A stretch of DNA of 64,000 nucleotides from Erysipelotrichaceae bacterium (GTDB taxonomy: Bacteria; Bacillota_I; Bacilli_A; Erysipelotrichales; Erysipelotrichaceae): NCBI GenBank assembly GCA_017431225.1, contig JAFRLM010000018.1:1-64000 (forward strand), given 5' to 3'. Position numbers and translations under genes: made by a program. The stretch's first letter is position 1; each line of letters begins with the position of its first letter. This document shows, piece after piece, positions 53,109 through 62,246 of this stretch. The notes beneath the pieces were generated by a model that had not been told where the DNA came from, made no database searches, and worked only from the letters and a program-made list of their open reading frames with translations.

Positions 53109-53135
53109 AAAAGATCCCTTGGCGGGATCTTTTTT
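53109..53135. terminator. Bidirectional terminator
   Basis: AAAAGATCCC-TTGGC-GGGATCTTTTTT between the small gene and the convergent dehydrogenase. Confidence 0.9.
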
Positions 53136-53153
53136 CGTGGTTTTTTTATCTGC

Positions 53154-54218
53154 TTATTTCGGAAGACGGATCAGCGGCAGATCGAGAGCGTCATGATAGC
53201 CCGGTTCCGCCTCAACGATCGTCGGGATCATGTTGACATTCGGAGCTGCTGAAGTCAGGAAGGGATCGAAGTGATCGATGATACCGTCGATGTCTACACG
53301 GACGTGCGGTTCACCGAAGATCTCGATCGCCTTATCGACTTTGTAGTCGTCCAGGATCTCGTTGGAGCCCTTGTGGTTGAAATGGAAGCCGACGACTTCC
53401 TTGCCGTTAAGATAGGTCGCCATGACAAAGAAGTGGGTGCCGATCGTTCCCGGCAGGATGTGAGCATTCGGGGTCGTGATCTCCTTGTCTGCCATGATCT
53501 GGGTCACATCGCACCGGTATTCGTCGTATTCAAGACCCAGACGCTCGGTGATCTCGATGACGGTCGGTCCGTAATAGGTGAAGAAGAGGCTCTTGAGAAA
53601 GGCGAACTGGGCGGCCGGGATATCCCCGACAGTCTTGCCGTAACATAAGAAGTTCACCCACGGAGCGGTATTGGCGGAATCGTCCTGTCCGCCGTAGACG
53701 ATGACCTTTTCGATCTTTCTTGTCAGCAGACCGAAGACGGTCGGCAGATACGGGGTGAAGAAGCCCGGGAAGATGCCCTGCTGTGTATAGGTCACGCCGC
53801 CCTCTTTTGCCGCTTCATCGATCTCTTTGAAATAGCGGGGCTGATTCTTTGCGGCGAAGTAGATATTCACCGTTGTGGTGACATTCTTGCCGTGACGCAG
53901 CAGATCCTTGATGTCATCGACATTTGCCTGACAGGTCTCCAGATCCGGCAGTTTGCCCTCATCCCAGACAGAGGAAGCGTAGTAAAGGCAGATATCCGCT
54001 TCGGTATTCAGGACGGCTTCGCGGTCATTGCTGACGGGAACACCGGCATTTTCAAAACCGCAGACCTCACCGGCATCGCGGCCGATCTTTTTGGGATCGA
54101 TATCGTAAACAGCGACCAGCTTGAGGGAGCTTCTGGCATTGATGATCTGCAGGGCGCTTCTGCCGACACTGCCCAGTCCCCAGATGATGACTTTGTATTC
54201 GTTTTTCAGTGGTTTCAT
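53154..54218 (-). CDS. NAD(P)-dependent dehydrogenase, 2,4-diaminopentanoate dehydrogenase-like
   Basis: 354 residues. N-terminal Rossmann domain: VIIWGLGSVGRSALQIINAR and the acidic AVYDIDPKKIGRDAGEV, as in DapB-like enzymes. The middle and end (NVTTTVNIYFAAKNQ, TYTQQGIFPGFFTPYLPTVFG, ILPGTIGTHFFVMATYLNGK) fit the amine-dehydrogenase group to which 2,4-diaminopentanoate dehydrogenase of ornithine fermentation belongs. No other ornithine pathway gene is near, so the substrate is open. Confidence 0.7.
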   Translation of the reverse strand: MKPLKNEYKVIIWGLGSVGRSALQIINARSSLKLVAVYDIDPKKIGRDAGEVCGFENAGVPVSNDREAVLNTEADICLYYASSVWDEGKLPDLETCQANVDDIKDLLRHGKNVTTTVNIYFAAKNQPRYFKEIDEAAKEGGVTYTQQGIFPGFFTPYLPTVFGLLTRKIEKVIVYGGQDDSANTAPWVNFLCYGKTVGDIPAAQFAFLKSLFFTYYGPTVIEITERLGLEYDEYRCDVTQIMADKEITTPNAHILPGTIGTHFFVMATYLNGKEVVGFHFNHKGSNEILDDYKVDKAIEIFGEPHVRVDIDGIIDHFDPFLTSAAPNVNMIPTIVEAEPGYHDALDLPLIRLPK

Positions 54219-54299
54219 TTTGATTACCTCCGTTATGACTTCAACTTAACACGGAGGTATTTTCTTTTCCGGAACGAAGAAAGAGAACCGTCATAAAAA

Positions 54300-54323
54300 G
54301 GAACGGATCTTCCGATTCGTTCC
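54300..54323 (-). terminator. Terminator of the TetR gene
   Basis: GGAACGAATC / GATCCGTTCC with loop GGAA, followed by TTTTTATG on the minus strand. Confidence 0.8.
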
Positions 54324-54350
54324 TTTCTCCCCTTTCTCCCCGAAAGTCCA

Positions 54351-54896
54351 TTATCTCTTTTCTTTGCGCAGCGGTACTCTGTAGCGCGGGTCGATGATCT
54401 TGGCGACCGCCTGACCGGCTTCTTCCGGCGTCATATCGCGGTAGCGTCCGCAGACCCATTCCTCCAGGATCCTGGCGCCGCCTCCGCAGAAATAGGCGAT
54501 ATTGAAATCCTCTTTCTCACTCAGCGGTCTGCCCCAGGCCTTCTCGATGATCTGCTTCCCTCTCTGATAAGTGTAGTGATAGATGAAATCACGGTAGGAA
54601 TCATAGCCAATGGTATCGAACATCGAGAGCTCCTCGGGATGTTCGCGGGTGATGCGGAACAGGGCGGTAAAAAGATCTTCCAGTTTCTGTGTGTTCTTAT
54701 CCTCAAAGGCGCTGTCATAAAGACGGCGGTAATGCCCGTCCATGACATCGGCCTTATTGCGGAAATAACGGTAGAACGTGGTCTTGCTGAGAGACGCCCT
54801 TGTGAGGATCATCTCCACCGTCACCTTTTCGTACCCGTATTCACTGACAAGAGCGGTAAACGCTTCGTCGATCCGTCTTTTCGTCCATTCGCTCAT
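54351..54896 (-). CDS. TetR-family transcriptional regulator
   Basis: 181 residues from ATG at 54896. The frame is open further upstream, but the TetR helix-turn-helix starts just here (WTKRRIDEAFTALVSEYGYEKVTVEMILTRASLSKTTFYRYFRNKADVM). The ligand domain has FIYHYTYQRGKQIIEKAWG, as in the DhaS-like/TetR_C group. The start has TGGTATGAT 10 bases upstream, so the transcript may be nearly leaderless. It may govern the dehydrogenase downstream. Confidence 0.85.
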   Translation of the reverse strand: MSEWTKRRIDEAFTALVSEYGYEKVTVEMILTRASLSKTTFYRYFRNKADVMDGHYRRLYDSAFEDKNTQKLEDLFTALFRITREHPEELSMFDTIGYDSYRDFIYHYTYQRGKQIIEKAWGRPLSEKEDFNIAYFCGGGARILEEWVCGRYRDMTPEEAGQAVAKIIDPRYRVPLRKEKR

Positions 54897-54984
54897 GTTG
54901 TCATCATACCACCCGGATCCCTTCCGGGAAGAAGATGCCCGCCCTGTTTGTGACAGAAAACGCATTTCCGTATCACAAAAGGCA

Positions 54985-55010
54985 GAAAAAAGGCCGGGAA
55001 TTTCCCGGCC
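54985..55010 (-). terminator. Terminator of pepT
   Basis: GGCCGGGAA / TTCCCGGCC then TTTTTTCTG on the minus strand, 17 bases after the pepT stop. Confidence 0.9.
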
Positions 55011-55026
55011 GATACTCAACAGGATC

Positions 55027-56241
55027 TTATTCGGAAACGCGGACGATCTCTTTGAGGACTTCGACGACCTTCTCAAGTTCGTTCAGGTTGACGTATTCGA
55101 ACTTGCCGTGGCAGTTGCGGTCACCGGTGCCGAGGTTCGGTGTCGGCAGACCCATCGCCGTCAGGCCGGCGCCGTCGGTGCCGCCTCTTACCGCGTAGGA
55201 ATTCGGTTCATAGCCGAGGGAGCGGATCGCAGCGGAGGCTCTCTCGAGAACTTCCGGACACTGTTCGATCTTTTCACGCATGTTGCGGTAGGTCTCACGG
55301 ATATCCATCGTGATCGTATCCTTGCCGTATTTATAGTTCAGGAATGCGGCAGCTGCCTTGAAATCACCGACCTGCTTGTTCAGCTTCGCGAGATCATGGT
55401 TGCGGATGATGTAATGCATCACGGTATCCTCACAGTCGCCCTGCATATCGCAGAGATGGTTGAAGCCTTCTCTGCCTTCGGTATACATCGGGTTATCAAA
55501 GGCCGGCAGCAGGCTCTGGAATTCCATCGCAATCAAAAGCGAGTTCTTCATCTTGCCCTTGGCATCGCCCGGGTGGATCGAAAGACCGTGGACTCTGACT
55601 TCCGCGCTGTTGGCGAAGAAGCAGTCATAGCAGAGCTCATCCGCGTTGAAGCCGTCAACTGTATATGCGAAGTCCGCGCCGAAGCGTTCGATCGAGAAGT
55701 TCTCGACGCCTCTGCCGACTTCCTCATCCGGTGTAAAGGCAACAGCGATCGGGCCGTGTTTGAATTCGGGATGTTGCTGGCAGTACTCCAGCAGTGTCAT
55801 GATCGCGGTGATCCCGGCTTTATCGTCGCCGCCTAAAAGGGTCGTGCCGTCCGTGACCAAAAGATCACAGCCCTTGTCCTTTAAAAGCTGCGGGAACTGA
55901 TCCGGGCTCATGGTGATCCCCAGTTCCTCGTTTAAAACGATCGCGCCGCCGTCGTAGTTTTCGATGAGGCGCGGTTTGACATTTTCTCCGGAAGCGGCCG
56001 GGGAAGTATCCATATGGGCAAGGAAGCCGATGCAGGGCTGTCCTTCCGTATTTGCTTCAAGCGTACCGTAGACGATACAGCTGTCGGTCAGCTCCACATT
56101 GGAGAGACCAAGGGAGACGAGCTCCTCTTTCAGCATCTCGGCCAGCACGAACTGCTTCTTTGTGCTCGGCACGCTGACGCTGAATTCATCCGACTGTGTA
56201 TCGATCTTCGCGTAACGCGTTAATCTTTCCATAACACTCAT
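55027..56241 (-). CDS. pepT: Peptidase T (tripeptide aminopeptidase)
   Basis: 404 residues from the ATG at 56241; GGAGG lies 8 bases before it and only 2 before the alternative ATG at 56247. M20B metal-site motifs: GFLAHMDTSPAASG, LGGDDKAGITAIM, AFTPDEEVGRG, TVDGFNADEL and HPGDAKGKMKNS. Cleaves N-terminal residues from tripeptides in the cytoplasm, a natural partner for the oligopeptide importer and the M24 peptidase. Confidence 0.95.
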   Translation of the reverse strand: MSVMERLTRYAKIDTQSDEFSVSVPSTKKQFVLAEMLKEELVSLGLSNVELTDSCIVYGTLEANTEGQPCIGFLAHMDTSPAASGENVKPRLIENYDGGAIVLNEELGITMSPDQFPQLLKDKGCDLLVTDGTTLLGGDDKAGITAIMTLLEYCQQHPEFKHGPIAVAFTPDEEVGRGVENFSIERFGADFAYTVDGFNADELCYDCFFANSAEVRVHGLSIHPGDAKGKMKNSLLIAMEFQSLLPAFDNPMYTEGREGFNHLCDMQGDCEDTVMHYIIRNHDLAKLNKQVGDFKAAAAFLNYKYGKDTITMDIRETYRNMREKIEQCPEVLERASAAIRSLGYEPNSYAVRGGTDGAGLTAMGLPTPNLGTGDRNCHGKFEYVNLNELEKVVEVLKEIVRVSE

Positions 56242-56278
56242 AAACATATCCTCCGCTACTGATTATAGCGCAATTCCT

Positions 56279-59200
56279 TTATTCAACGGATTTCAGTGAT
56301 TCGATCATATCGATCTTCTTCAACGGCTTGCGGGTGAAGAAGAGAACGATGACCGTGAAGACGATCGTCACCAGGAAGGCGTAGAGGAAACTCAGGAACT
56401 TGATGTTGCTGCCGAACATGATCATCTCCATATTGATGACATTCATGATGAAGTGGTGCTCGACGATGCCTAAGGGCATGCCGACGAGCGCCCCGATCAG
56501 CGTCAGCAGGAAGATCTCCTTGAAGATATAGGAGTTGACTTCATAGTCGCGGAAACCCAGGACCTTCAGGGTCGCGATCTCGCGGATACGTTCCGAGATA
56601 TTGACCTGGGTCAGGTTGATCAGGACGACGAACGCCAGCGAGCCGGCAGTCAGGATGATGACCAGGATGATGATGTCAAGCGCCTGGATCATGGTGGTGA
56701 ACTGCTCGATGACATTGGAAAAGTCAACGACACTTTCAAAGCCTTCGAACTTCTTGAGCGACTCGAAGTTTCCGCCGCTGCTGTTCTTCACCGCGATATT
56801 GGTGTAGTGCAAGGGCTCCGCGAATAAGGTGCTGTAGTATTCTTCGGAGATATAGAGATAATGCTGGAAGTACATCTCGCAGACTTCGGTGATGCGCACA
56901 TCCTTCTTGATGCCGTTGGCGCTCTCGATCGTGATCGTATCCCCGGCTTTAAGGTCGTTGTTCCGGGCAAATTTCTCCGAGATGATCACACCGCTGTTCT
57001 TCAGCCGGATCGGCGTCTTATGATCCGCTGCCAGACGCAGGTTCAGGATATCCTGCGCCTCGCGGGCATCGAGCACATTAACGTTGATCGTTTTCTCCTC
57101 CTTCTCGAGATAGACCTTGGAGGAATAGGAAGCGTAAGGAACGACATATTCATTATCAAGATCCTTCTTCAGCTCATTCACGATCGCGTTCACGTTGCGG
57201 TCGTCTTCAAGGTTGACGACATAGTCATGGTTGAAGATGCTGCCGAACTGCAGGTCGACGACATCGGCGATCGAGTCCTTGATCCCCCAGCCGACAACGA
57301 GCAATGCCGTACAGCCGGCGATGCCGACGACCGTCATGATGAAGCGGGCTTTATAACGGATCAGGTTGCGGGCCGTGATCTTGGAAGTAAAGGAGAGCCG
57401 GCGCCAGATAAACGGCAGATATTCAAGGAAGACCTTCTTCGAGCTCTTCGGCGCCTTGGGACGCAGGAGCTGGCTCGGCATCTCTTTTAAGGAATTATTG
57501 ACGACGAGATAGGTCACGAAAGACATCAGACCGGTGAACAGGACAAAGCAGATCAGGATGTTCTCGGGCGGGAACAGCATTTGTCTCGGCGGCAACATGT
57601 ACATCAGCCGCCAGGTCTCATAGATGACGGTCGGGAAAAGCGCCATGCCGAGGCCGATGCCCAAAACACCGCCGCTGACAGTCGCCAGCAGGGCGTAAAG
57701 CACATATTTCATGATGATCTTGCCTTTGGAGAAACCAAGCGCCCGGAAGATGCCGATCTGACCACGCTGCTCATCAACCAGGCGGGTCATCGTCGTCATA
57801 CAGACAAGGGCGGCGACAAGATAGAACAGGAAAGGCAGGGCGATGCCGATCGCACCCATCTGTTTGGCGTTCTCGGAAAACATGAATGTCGAGTAATGAC
57901 TGTCACGGTCGAGGATCATCCATTCCGCCGCCGGCAGTTCTTCAAGATCCTGCTTCGCTTTGCGGATATCCGCCTCGGCTTTTTCAACTTCTTTTTCGTA
58001 TTCGAGCAATCCTTCTTCATACTGCTTCTTGCCGCTTTCGTATTTGCGGCGGGCGTCCTGCAGTGTCCACTGGGTGGAAGCGATCTCTTTATTCACCCGG
58101 CTGATCGCCTCGTCGGCGATATCGATCTCCTGCTTTAAGGCATCGTAGATCAGCTTGTCACGCTGCAGCTGGGAGTATTCGTTATAGCTCTTCTCGATCG
58201 AACCGCCGTATTTCCTGTCCAGCGCCTCCTTCGCGGCTTTGGCTTCGCTTTCACTGAGCGTGCGCGCTTCTTTTAAAGAATCCAGGACCTGCTGGTCGAC
58301 ATCCGCGCGGGTGCGCAGGGAATCGATCTCAGGGCCGATCGCGGCAAGTCGCGTTTCCGCGGCGGCGCGTTCCTCCTCGCTGAGTTCGGGATCTTCGAGT
58401 TTTGCCTGCAGTTCGCTCCTCTCGTTTTCAAGAGTTGCGATCTGTCCGTTCAGATCATTGATCTCATTCTGCAGTTCGCTGATCCGCTGGTCATAGGCTG
58501 CCTGGGAATCGGGACTGCTTAAAGTGGCAAGTGTGCGGTAGGAACCGTAATCCGCCAGGAGTTCGGTATAGATGGTATCGAAGGAGCGGTGGGAACTGTC
58601 GGCGTTCTCGATCGCGGCGATGCGCTGATAGACCGGCAGACCGTTCTCCTCATAGCGTTTGTTCAGATCCTTCTGCTGTTCCTGCAGCTGCTGGACAGCC
58701 TGCTGCATCGAAGTCAGCTGGGTCTCTCCGGCAATGATCTGGATATTCGCGTTCTCGAGTTCTTCCTCGGCTTTCTTGAATTCCTCTTCCGCTTCCGCCT
58801 TCTTTTCGGCGAGTTCCTTCTCGCCGTCAGTGATCTTGTCCTCGTACTCCTTCAGGATCGAGGCTTTGAGCACTTCCTGCTGGTCCTTGGTAAAGACTTC
58901 AAGCTCCGCTTTCTGCTCGGCAATATAATCCTTGTAGTCCTGCTCAAAGGATTCATAGTCCTTCGCGCCGGCAAAGGTCAGATAGACGGTCGTATAGTAT
59001 TCGGAGATGAAATTCTCATTGGGAAGATAGATGACGATCGAAAGATCGAGGTTCTTCATGGTGCCGGTGCCCAGAGTCTTGGACATATAGGCCGGGGTGC
59101 GGACCTTGCCGACGATCGTGAAATCGGTATTCTTCAGCTTCTCGCTGATATCTTCCTCTTCAAGATAAAGATGCAGCTTCTCCCCGATATCGTAGGAAGT

Positions 59201-59611
59201 GCTCATCGAGCCGTTGTCGAGGATCAGGATCTCACGCGCGTTCTCCGGCATGCGTCCTTCGCTCAGTTCAAAACGGTCGACATTCCTTTCAACTTCCTCA
59301 GCCCGAGTCACGGCGACACCGTATTTGTCATTTTCGCTGTAGCAGTCGACCAGACGGCTGGGGAAGACGCTTTGGACATATTCGAGCTTCTCAAGAGCCC
59401 GGACATCCTTGTCGTCAAAGCCATAAGAAGAGTAAAGCTGGATATCCTGCAGATCCATCTCATCGGCATAACGGTCCACGTTGTATTCCATGATCCGGCG
59501 CGTACTCAAAAGACCCATCATGAAAGCCACGCCGATCAGAACGATCAGCAGCAATGACAGGAACCGGTTGAAGGTATTCTTGATGAGACGCAGGGTATCC
59601 TTATGAAACAT
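56279..59611 (-). CDS. ABC transporter permease, FtsX/MacB type with long coiled coil
   Basis: 1110 residues. One N-terminal helix (FLSLLLIVLIGVAFMMGLL), a large outer part that includes long coiled-coil stretches between about residues 245 and 560 (KEYEDKITDGEKELAEKKAEAEEEF and Gln/Glu-rich heptads), then two groups of three membrane helices with FtsX-like cores (GQIGIFRALGFSKGKIIMKYV and REIATLKVLGFRDYEVNSYIF). Such proteins transmit force rather than carry a substrate through the membrane; they export lipids, peptides or toxins or act on cell-wall enzymes. Starts at the stop of the ATPase gene. Confidence 0.88.
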   Translation of the reverse strand: MFHKDTLRLIKNTFNRFLSLLLIVLIGVAFMMGLLSTRRIMEYNVDRYADEMDLQDIQLYSSYGFDDKDVRALEKLEYVQSVFPSRLVDCYSENDKYGVAVTRAEEVERNVDRFELSEGRMPENAREILILDNGSMSTSYDIGEKLHLYLEEEDISEKLKNTDFTIVGKVRTPAYMSKTLGTGTMKNLDLSIVIYLPNENFISEYYTTVYLTFAGAKDYESFEQDYKDYIAEQKAELEVFTKDQQEVLKASILKEYEDKITDGEKELAEKKAEAEEEFKKAEEELENANIQIIAGETQLTSMQQAVQQLQEQQKDLNKRYEENGLPVYQRIAAIENADSSHRSFDTIYTELLADYGSYRTLATLSSPDSQAAYDQRISELQNEINDLNGQIATLENERSELQAKLEDPELSEEERAAAETRLAAIGPEIDSLRTRADVDQQVLDSLKEARTLSESEAKAAKEALDRKYGGSIEKSYNEYSQLQRDKLIYDALKQEIDIADEAISRVNKEIASTQWTLQDARRKYESGKKQYEEGLLEYEKEVEKAEADIRKAKQDLEELPAAEWMILDRDSHYSTFMFSENAKQMGAIGIALPFLFYLVAALVCMTTMTRLVDEQRGQIGIFRALGFSKGKIIMKYVLYALLATVSGGVLGIGLGMALFPTVIYETWRLMYMLPPRQMLFPPENILICFVLFTGLMSFVTYLVVNNSLKEMPSQLLRPKAPKSSKKVFLEYLPFIWRRLSFTSKITARNLIRYKARFIMTVVGIAGCTALLVVGWGIKDSIADVVDLQFGSIFNHDYVVNLEDDRNVNAIVNELKKDLDNEYVVPYASYSSKVYLEKEEKTINVNVLDAREAQDILNLRLAADHKTPIRLKNSGVIISEKFARNNDLKAGDTITIESANGIKKDVRITEVCEMYFQHYLYISEEYYSTLFAEPLHYTNIAVKNSSGGNFESLKKFEGFESVVDFSNVIEQFTTMIQALDIIILVIILTAGSLAFVVLINLTQVNISERIREIATLKVLGFRDYEVNSYIFKEIFLLTLIGALVGMPLGIVEHHFIMNVINMEMIMFGSNIKFLSFLYAFLVTIVFTVIVLFFTRKPLKKIDMIESLKSVE

Positions 59612-60312
59612 CAGTATTCAATATCCTCGATATTCTTCGGGTTCTCGTTGATCGTGACAGATTCGATCTGTCCGCTCTTGACCCGGATGATCTTCTGTCC
59701 CATATCGGCTAAGGCGCCGTTATGGGTGATCATGACGACAGTCATCTTCTGCTGGGTGCACATATCCTGCAGGACCTTGAGGACCTGCTTGCCGGTCTTA
59801 TAGTCGAGAGCGCCGGTCGGCTCATCGCACAGCAGAAGCTTGGGATTCTTGGCGACAGCGCGGGCGATCGCCACACGCTGCTGCTCGCCTCCCGAAAGCT
59901 GGGAGGGGAAATTATTCATACGGTCTTCAAGACCGACAAGTTTTAAAACAAAATGGGCGTCGAGCGGATCCTTGGAGATCTGCAGCGCCAGTTCCACGTT
60001 CTCCCTGGCAGTCAGGTTCTGCACCAGGTTATAGAACTGGAAAACGAAGCCGATGTCATAGCGGCGGTAGTCGCATAATTCACGGTCATTGGCATTGGAG
60101 ATATCGTTGCCGTCGACGACGACGCTGCCTTTGGTCGCGGTATCCATACCGCCCAGGATGTTCAGGATCGTGGTCTTGCCGGCGCCGCTGTTGCCTAAAA
60201 CGACGACAAATTCGCCCTTATCGATCGAAAAGGAGATGTCATCCAGTGCTTTGATCTCCACCTCGCCCATCTGATAGATCTTGGAAACATTGCGGAATTC
60301 GATAAAACTCAT
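59611..60312 (-). CDS. ABC transporter ATP-binding protein, LolD/MacB type
   Basis: 233 residues: Walker [10 protein letters not shown] (41-49), Q-loop FVFQFYNL, signature [15 protein letters not shown], Walker [13 protein letters not shown], switch His VMITHNGAL. Drives the 1110-residue permease. Its start overlaps the TetR stop by 4 bases and its stop overlaps the permease start by 1. Confidence 0.94.
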   Translation of the reverse strand: MSFIEFRNVSKIYQMGEVEIKALDDISFSIDKGEFVVVLGNSGAGKTTILNILGGMDTATKGSVVVDGNDISNANDRELCDYRRYDIGFVFQFYNLVQNLTARENVELALQISKDPLDAHFVLKLVGLEDRMNNFPSQLSGGEQQRVAIARAVAKNPKLLLCDEPTGALDYKTGKQVLKVLQDMCTQQKMTVVMITHNGALADMGQKIIRVKSGQIESVTINENPKNIEDIEY

Positions 60313-60947
60313 ACGGTCCCTCCCAGATAATGCTGCAGGTCGTTGTCAAGCAGACTGACGAAGGAATTCAGGAAGACCTCCGCCAGTTTCGGCAGTTCCG
60401 GGCTTTCGGCAGGTGCCCGGTTCATGATCTCTTTTACGCCGCTGAAGATCGCGGCGGCATAGCCCTGCGCCAGGAGCCGGACATGTTCGTTCTCCTCGCT
60501 CAGGTTGTAATTGCGGAGGATGACACTGCAGATCAGTTCGCTGAACCAGTCCGTGATCCGGTCATTGACGTCGGAACGCATCATCAGGATACGCATCTCC
60601 TTCTGATGCCGCTGATAGATACCGATGAAACCGCTGCAGAGACCGGAGATCATCGTCTTGATCTCCTCGATGCTCAGGCCTCCCTGCGGGAATTCCCGGC
60701 TTTCCAGGCTGATCCTGCCATCCGTCAACGTACTGACCAGCTCGCTTAATTCCTTGTAGGCGGGAAAGACCGCGGCCAGGATCAGTTCTTCCTTATTTTT
60801 GAAGTAACGGTAAAGATTACCGACAGTCATATTGCTGCGGAACGCGATGCGCCGCATGGAGGAGCTCCGGTAGCCATGCTGCAGGAATTCGCTGCGGGCG
60901 GACTCGACGATCCGCTCACGGGATTCTTCTTTTAAAAACTGCGCCAT
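60309..60947 (-). CDS. TetR-family regulator of the ABC operon
   Basis: 212 residues from ATG at 60947, which has GGAGG 8 bases upstream; an ATG at 60965 overlaps that site. Helix-turn-helix SRERIVESARSEFLQHGYRSSSMRRIAFRSNMTVGNLYRYFKNKEEL. First gene of the operon TetR-ATPase-permease. A perfect inverted repeat at 60953-60981 covers its promoter, so it probably represses itself and the transporter until a ligand binds. Confidence 0.9.
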   Translation of the reverse strand: MAQFLKEESRERIVESARSEFLQHGYRSSSMRRIAFRSNMTVGNLYRYFKNKEELILAAVFPAYKELSELVSTLTDGRISLESREFPQGGLSIEEIKTMISGLCSGFIGIYQRHQKEMRILMMRSDVNDRITDWFSELICSVILRNYNLSEENEHVRLLAQGYAAAIFSGVKEIMNRAPAESPELPKLAEVFLNSFVSLLDNDLQHYLGGTV

Positions 60948-60952
60948 AAATA

Positions 60953-60981
60953 AACCTCCGTTCATTATTATAACGGAGGTT
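60953..60981 (-). promoter_or_regulatory. TetR operator over promoter and ribosome-binding site
   Basis: AACCTCCGTT-N9-AACGGAGGTT, perfect 10-bp arms. On the minus strand it includes TATAAT (60972-60967, the -10; TTTACT at 60995-60990 as -35 with 17-base spacer) and GGAGG (60959-60955), the ribosome-binding site of the TetR gene. Confidence 0.85.
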
Positions 60982-61036
60982 CAAATCATAGTAAACAGTT
61001 GTTCATTATTGGACTGCCTGGGGCAGTTTTTCTAAA

Positions 61037-62218
61037 TCAGAAGACCAGGCTGTCCAGTTTTTCGGTGAGCTCGAGGATATGCTTCTTACAGTTCTCGACC
61101 TCGGCTTTGCCCTTCTCGTTATTGAGGGCGTCACGGCGGATCAGACGGCGCATATTGCGGGTGTAGCCGATGAGCTTTGCCTTATCGGCGATCTCCGCGA
61201 TCTCTTCCTTGCTTTTGCCGTCGAAGTAGAGTTCGAGCGTCTTTTCCCAGATGCGGGTGCCGGTCTCATAGGGGATGCCCAGGAACTGCAGCATGTTGTC
61301 ATGATCCAGTTCGCTGTAGCCCTGATAGGCATTGAAGATCGAAGCGAACTCAAAGACCGGATGACCGGTGCAGAGCGTATCCATATCGATCAGCAGGACT
61401 TCCCCGTCCTGCAGCATGATGTTTTTCAGATGGTAGTCGCCATGCAGCATGTGCAGATCTTCCGGGACCCCGTCGACCAGGGAAACGAGCTTGTTGAAGT
61501 TCTTTTCCGGCAGATAGTCCTTTAAGAAGGCAGCCCAGTTCTGGGCAACGGCCTTCATCGGCGGCATCTTGTCCGGTTTTACGAGCGTGCCGTGGATCTT
61601 CTTGAGCAGATCGACTGACATCGCAACGACCTGATCGGTGCTGTCAGGATCGGTCTGGATCAGTTTGGCAAAGGACTTCGCGTTCAGCAGTTCAAAGACT
61701 GAACCGTAGCCTTCGCCGACCTTGACGACATCGTAAGGAATCGCTGTCGGGATCCCCAGGATCAGAGCGGTGCGGGCGAGCTCTCTTTCACGCTCGATCT
61801 CCGGCAGCGCGTCCGATTTGAAGTAGACTTTGACGATCGTATCGGCATCGATGCGGTAGACCTTGCCGTTGGCGCCCTGGCCGATGACTTCGCAGCCTTC
61901 GACCGAGACTTCACGGTAGGCTTTCTGAACGTTCATCATCTCGGAGAAACCGGTGATGTCGAGGATCTCATAGACCTCGGAATTGACGTTGACGATCTTC
62001 AGATCGGCGAAATTCTTCTTCAGACGCAGCAGGATACGCAGACCGGCACTGGAAATGTACTGCAAGTCCTGCATGTCGATGATGACATTGCTGACATCCT
62101 TCCCTTCCATTGCCTGGTTGATCTCCGCTTCCACCGCGGCTGCGTTGTTTGAATCGATATGACCCTGCAGACCGACCGTCAGGATATTCTCTTTAAAATC
62201 ACTTTTGATCAGTTCCAT
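61037..62218 (-). CDS. STAS domain fused to an aminoglycoside-phosphotransferase-like kinase
   Basis: 393 residues from ATG at 62218 (AAAGGAAG upstream). Residues 1-105 are a STAS anti-anti-sigma domain: VGLQGHIDSNNAAAVE, and LQYISSAGLRILL with the Ser that is normally phosphorylated. From about 110, an APH-fold kinase: glycine loop IGQGANGKVYRI, Lys in TIVKVYF, catalytic HGDYHLKNIML and metal-binding LIDMDT. Such kinases act on small molecules or proteins. It follows the PP2C-HATPase gene by 28 bases, suggesting one partner-switch module. Confidence 0.85.
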   Translation of the reverse strand: MELIKSDFKENILTVGLQGHIDSNNAAAVEAEINQAMEGKDVSNVIIDMQDLQYISSAGLRILLRLKKNFADLKIVNVNSEVYEILDITGFSEMMNVQKAYREVSVEGCEVIGQGANGKVYRIDADTIVKVYFKSDALPEIERERELARTALILGIPTAIPYDVVKVGEGYGSVFELLNAKSFAKLIQTDPDSTDQVVAMSVDLLKKIHGTLVKPDKMPPMKAVAQNWAAFLKDYLPEKNFNKLVSLVDGVPEDLHMLHGDYHLKNIMLQDGEVLLIDMDTLCTGHPVFEFASIFNAYQGYSELDHDNMLQFLGIPYETGTRIWEKTLELYFDGKSKEEIAEIADKAKLIGYTRNMRRLIRRDALNNEKGKAEVENCKKHILELTEKLDSLVF

Positions 62219-62246
62219 TGTTTTCTTCCTTTCCAAGATCTGTTCG

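Noticed and set aside
58589-59557. 322-codon plus-strand frame opposite the FtsX-type permease
   Set aside because: Antisense shadow of a coiled-coil coding region, hydrophobic only because Glu/Lys codons reverse to Leu/Phe codons.
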